Below are positions 5,799-7,786 of a DNA stretch of 7,786 bases, in pieces (positions within the stretch are counted from its first letter, which is position 1; each line of letters starts with the position of its first letter). The translations under genes and the position numbers were made by a program. The notes below the pieces were generated by a model, which made no database searches, was not told where the DNA came from, and was given only the letters and a program-made list of their open reading frames with translations. Origin of the DNA: Candidatus Hydrothermarchaeota archaeon (GTDB lineage: Archaea > Hydrothermarchaeota > Hydrothermarchaeia > Hydrothermarchaeales > WAQR01). The DNA lies in assembly GCA_015520145.1 (NCBI GenBank), contig WAQR01000193.1, forward strand, positions 1-7,786, given 5' to 3'.

Positions 5799-7786
5799 AT
5801 GAAGCTTAGGAACAAATTACTGTTGGGATTTATGGTTATCTCTTTTATATCCATAGCAGTGGGTATTGCAGGTTACTACGGGTTGAATTCGATTCACAAC
5901 AAAGTGATAGTGCTCACAAAAGAAGAATGGCCCAAGTCTAAGGCGTCTATGGATGTATCCATGATTGGACAGGCTCAATCCCGTAATGCAATGAGATATA
6001 TGCTGGCGAAAGATGATGAAGAGAGAAAAGTTATTAGAGAAGAATTCTTGAAAATGGGGGATACATTTAGATCAAAGCTCAATAAATTAGGGGAGTTCCC
6101 TCTTGACGCAGAAGAGCGCGGAGCACTTGAAAAAGTCATATCCTACCACGAGAAATTCGAAACCCTGGGCATCGAAATGATGGATATGCATGATGAAATC
6201 AACCAGTATGAAAGCCAGAAAGATCCAAAAATAGAGGAAGTTTACCAGGCAAATAAAAAACTGCTTATGCAGGCAGACGATATTCCGGACGAAACTGAAA
6301 GAGAGGAAATCGAAGAATTAATAATGTCGCAATTAGAATCTTTTAGACACTACACCCAGGGGAAAACCGAGGGAAAGGAGGCATTTTTTAAAGCAGGGAA
6401 ATCCATTAAGAAGTCAAAAGGATATGGCAATATAGAGTCTGCTTACATGAATTTTGAAAACGTTGCCGTGGACACGTTCACACTTATTGAAAAAGAAGAT
6501 GCGGCCAAAAAAAGAGCAACGGAAAAAATGAATGAATTTAACACTATGAAGGATACAATAATCTCCTCGTTAAACCAGATAGAGTCCCACGGCAATGAAC
6601 ATGCAGAAGAATCACTCGCTATCATAATGGAAACCGTGATGTCTGCATTAAGGAATATGATATTAATCATCTTTGCTGGGTTTATCCTTGCGATTGTCAT
6701 AACTTTACGTCTCAGCAATGCGATAACTGCACCTATTCAAGAGATGGTTGAAAGAACCAGAAAAGTGGCTGACGGTGATCTGACCGTGAAGATAGAGGCC
6801 AGCACCGACAGTGATGATGAGGTTAGCGACCTGTCCCGGTCATTCGGGAAGATGACAGAGAGTCTAAGGTCGGTGATAAGTCAGATAAAAGGCAGGGTCG
6901 CAGAGATTTCAGAACAACTGTCTTCCACATCGCAAGAGCTTGCAGCATCATCTGAAGAGATGACATCGTCAACAGAGCAGATATCAACGGCAATCCAGCA
7001 GATATCAGAGGGTGCCCAGAAATCGACCGAGCATGTCGCAAAGACAAAAGATTCAATAGAAGATATGTCAGTATCTATAAACAAGGTTGTTGATGACGCC
7101 CAGCTGGCAGCAAATGTGGCAATAAATGCAAGAGAGGCTTCCAAGAAGGGCAGGGACGCTGCAGAGGAGGCAATAAAGCAGATGGAGCATATCCAGTCTT
7201 TCACAGCAGATTCCGCTGCCACGGTTGCCACGCTTGGAGAGCATTCAAAGGAAATCGGGCAGATCATAGATGTCATAACGAACATAGCCGAGCAGACGAA
7301 TCTTCTGGCCTTGAATGCAGCGATAGAGGCGGCAAGGGCAGGAGAGCATGGGCGGGGCTTTGCAGTTGTGGCAGACGAGGTCAGGAAGCTGGCAGAAGGC
7401 TCGAAAGACGCGGCAGACAGGATATCGGAACTTATAAATAAAGTAGAGTCAGAGACCACGAAAGCCGTTTCATCAATGGAAAGAGGCACAGAAGAGGTAA
7501 ATAAAAGTGCTTCAGTAATCAACAGTGCGCTGAAGTCTCTCGACGACATTGCTAAAGCAATTGAAGAGGCAGTATCCAGGGTAGAAAGTATATCCGAGAA
7601 TACAAAAGAACAGAAAAAAGGAGCTGATAGTGTAGTCAGGGCAATGGACGAACTTGCCACGATAACAGAAGAATCCGCATCCGCAACACAGGAAACCGCG
7701 GCATCTACCGAGGAGATGAGTGCCAGCATGGAAGAACTGACAGCATCCGCGCAGGAGCTTGCACAACTGGCAACTGAACTTCAGGA
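5799..7786 (+). CDS. Methyl-accepting chemotaxis protein, C-terminus beyond window
   Basis: The frame is open for 662 codons to the right edge. The N-terminus MKLRNKLLLGF leads into TM1 (about 8-29), followed by a charged, mostly helical extracytoplasmic region of about 255 residues (30-286) and TM2 (about 287-306). The ligand domain is longer than a plain four-helix-bundle domain (about 150 residues) and closer in size to helical bimodular sensors; the ligand is unknown. A HAMP domain follows (about 307-360, with TAPIQEMV and a DGDL turn). The signalling domain has the highly conserved hairpin tip EQTNLLALNAAIEAARAG (from residue 498) and GRGFAVVADEVRKLAE, where CheA and CheW bind. The final ASTEEMSASMEELTASAQEL heptads mirror the ascending-arm SQELAASSEEMTSST stretch (about 375-390), so only a short C-terminal tail is probably missing. 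Predicted role: membrane chemoreceptor controlling CheA. No che genes are in the window. Identification is very secure. Confidence 0.95.
   Translation, partial: MKLRNKLLLGFMVISFISIAVGIAGYYGLNSIHNKVIVLTKEEWPKSKASMDVSMIGQAQSRNAMRYMLAKDDEERKVIREEFLKMGDTFRSKLNKLGEFPLDAEERGALEKVISYHEKFETLGIEMMDMHDEINQYESQKDPKIEEVYQANKKLLMQADDIPDETEREEIEELIMSQLESFRHYTQGKTEGKEAFFKAGKSIKKSKGYGNIESAYMNFENVAVDTFTLIEKEDAAKKRATEKMNEFNTMKDTIISSLNQIESHGNEHAEESLAIIMETVMSALRNMILIIFAGFILAIVITLRLSNAITAPIQEMVERTRKVADGDLTVKIEASTDSDDEVSDLSRSFGKMTESLRSVISQIKGRVAEISEQLSSTSQELAASSEEMTSSTEQISTAIQQISEGAQKSTEHVAKTKDSIEDMSVSINKVVDDAQLAANVAINAREASKKGRDAAEEAIKQMEHIQSFTADSAATVATLGEHSKEIGQIIDVITNIAEQTNLLALNAAIEAARAGEHGRGFAVVADEVRKLAEGSKDAADRISELINKVESETTKAVSSMERGTEEVNKSASVINSALKSLDDIAKAIEEAVSRVESISENTKEQKKGADSVVRAMDELATITEESASATQETAASTEEMSASMEELTASAQELAQLATELQ

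Noticed and set aside
6881..7729. A 282-codon open frame on the minus strand antisense to the chemoreceptor
   Set aside because: Its Ala/Ser-rich content is the mirror of the repetitive coiled-coil codons of the chemoreceptor signalling domain, whose own motifs are unmistakable.
1..7786. CRISPR arrays, tRNA or rRNA genes, insertion sequences, attachment sites
   Set aside because: I saw no regularly spaced repeats, no tRNA-like cloverleaf sequence, no transposase motifs and no terminal inverted repeats.

Overview
The window looks like chromosomal DNA of an archaeon, probably euryarchaeal and possibly from a methanogen or anaerobic alkane-oxidiser relative. This is an inference. It rests on frequent ATA (Ile) and AGA/AGG (Arg) codons, TATA-box-like sequences near the right distance from gene starts, gene starts without a clear Shine-Dalgarno sequence, and oligo-T tracts after a gene. 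No rRNA or conserved single-copy marker is present to fix the taxon.

Layout. Four genes read leftward and one reads rightward from a shared intergenic region. In transcription order on the minus strand they are: a class V PLP-dependent aminotransferase (5519 to 4377); a large membrane histidine kinase whose exported sensor part resembles the ethylbenzene-dehydrogenase-type heme-binding domain (4315 to 1388); a single-domain response regulator overlapping the kinase stop by 4 bp (1391 to 1002); and an exported phospholipase D-superfamily protein (945 to 1, running off the left edge). On the plus strand, a methyl-accepting chemotaxis protein starts at 5799 and runs off the right edge with its signalling hairpin almost complete. 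The two edge genes are open at the window boundary.

How the parts fit. The kinase and regulator form a two-component pair, almost certainly co-translated. The kinase has a signal peptide, a putative heme-binding extracytoplasmic domain with a CxxxCH motif, an extra helical segment, three membrane helices, a PAS domain, and complete HisKA and HATPase_c domains. The simplest reading is a sensor of redox state, gas or small molecules outside the membrane, reporting to a receiver that has no DNA-binding output. The receiver may act through protein contacts, as CheY does. The divergent chemoreceptor also has a large extracytoplasmic ligand domain, so the locus is rich in environmental sensing. The aminotransferase and the PLD-like protein have no evident functional link to the sensor pair.

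The 279-bp divergent region (5520-5798) holds TATA-like elements for both directions and two inverted repeats: a perfect 9-bp pair (5653-5661/5680-5688) and a 6-bp pair (5739-5744/5758-5763). I see no RNA genes, CRISPR arrays, insertion sequences or attachment sites. The most noteworthy item is the sensor kinase with its heme-type input domain.
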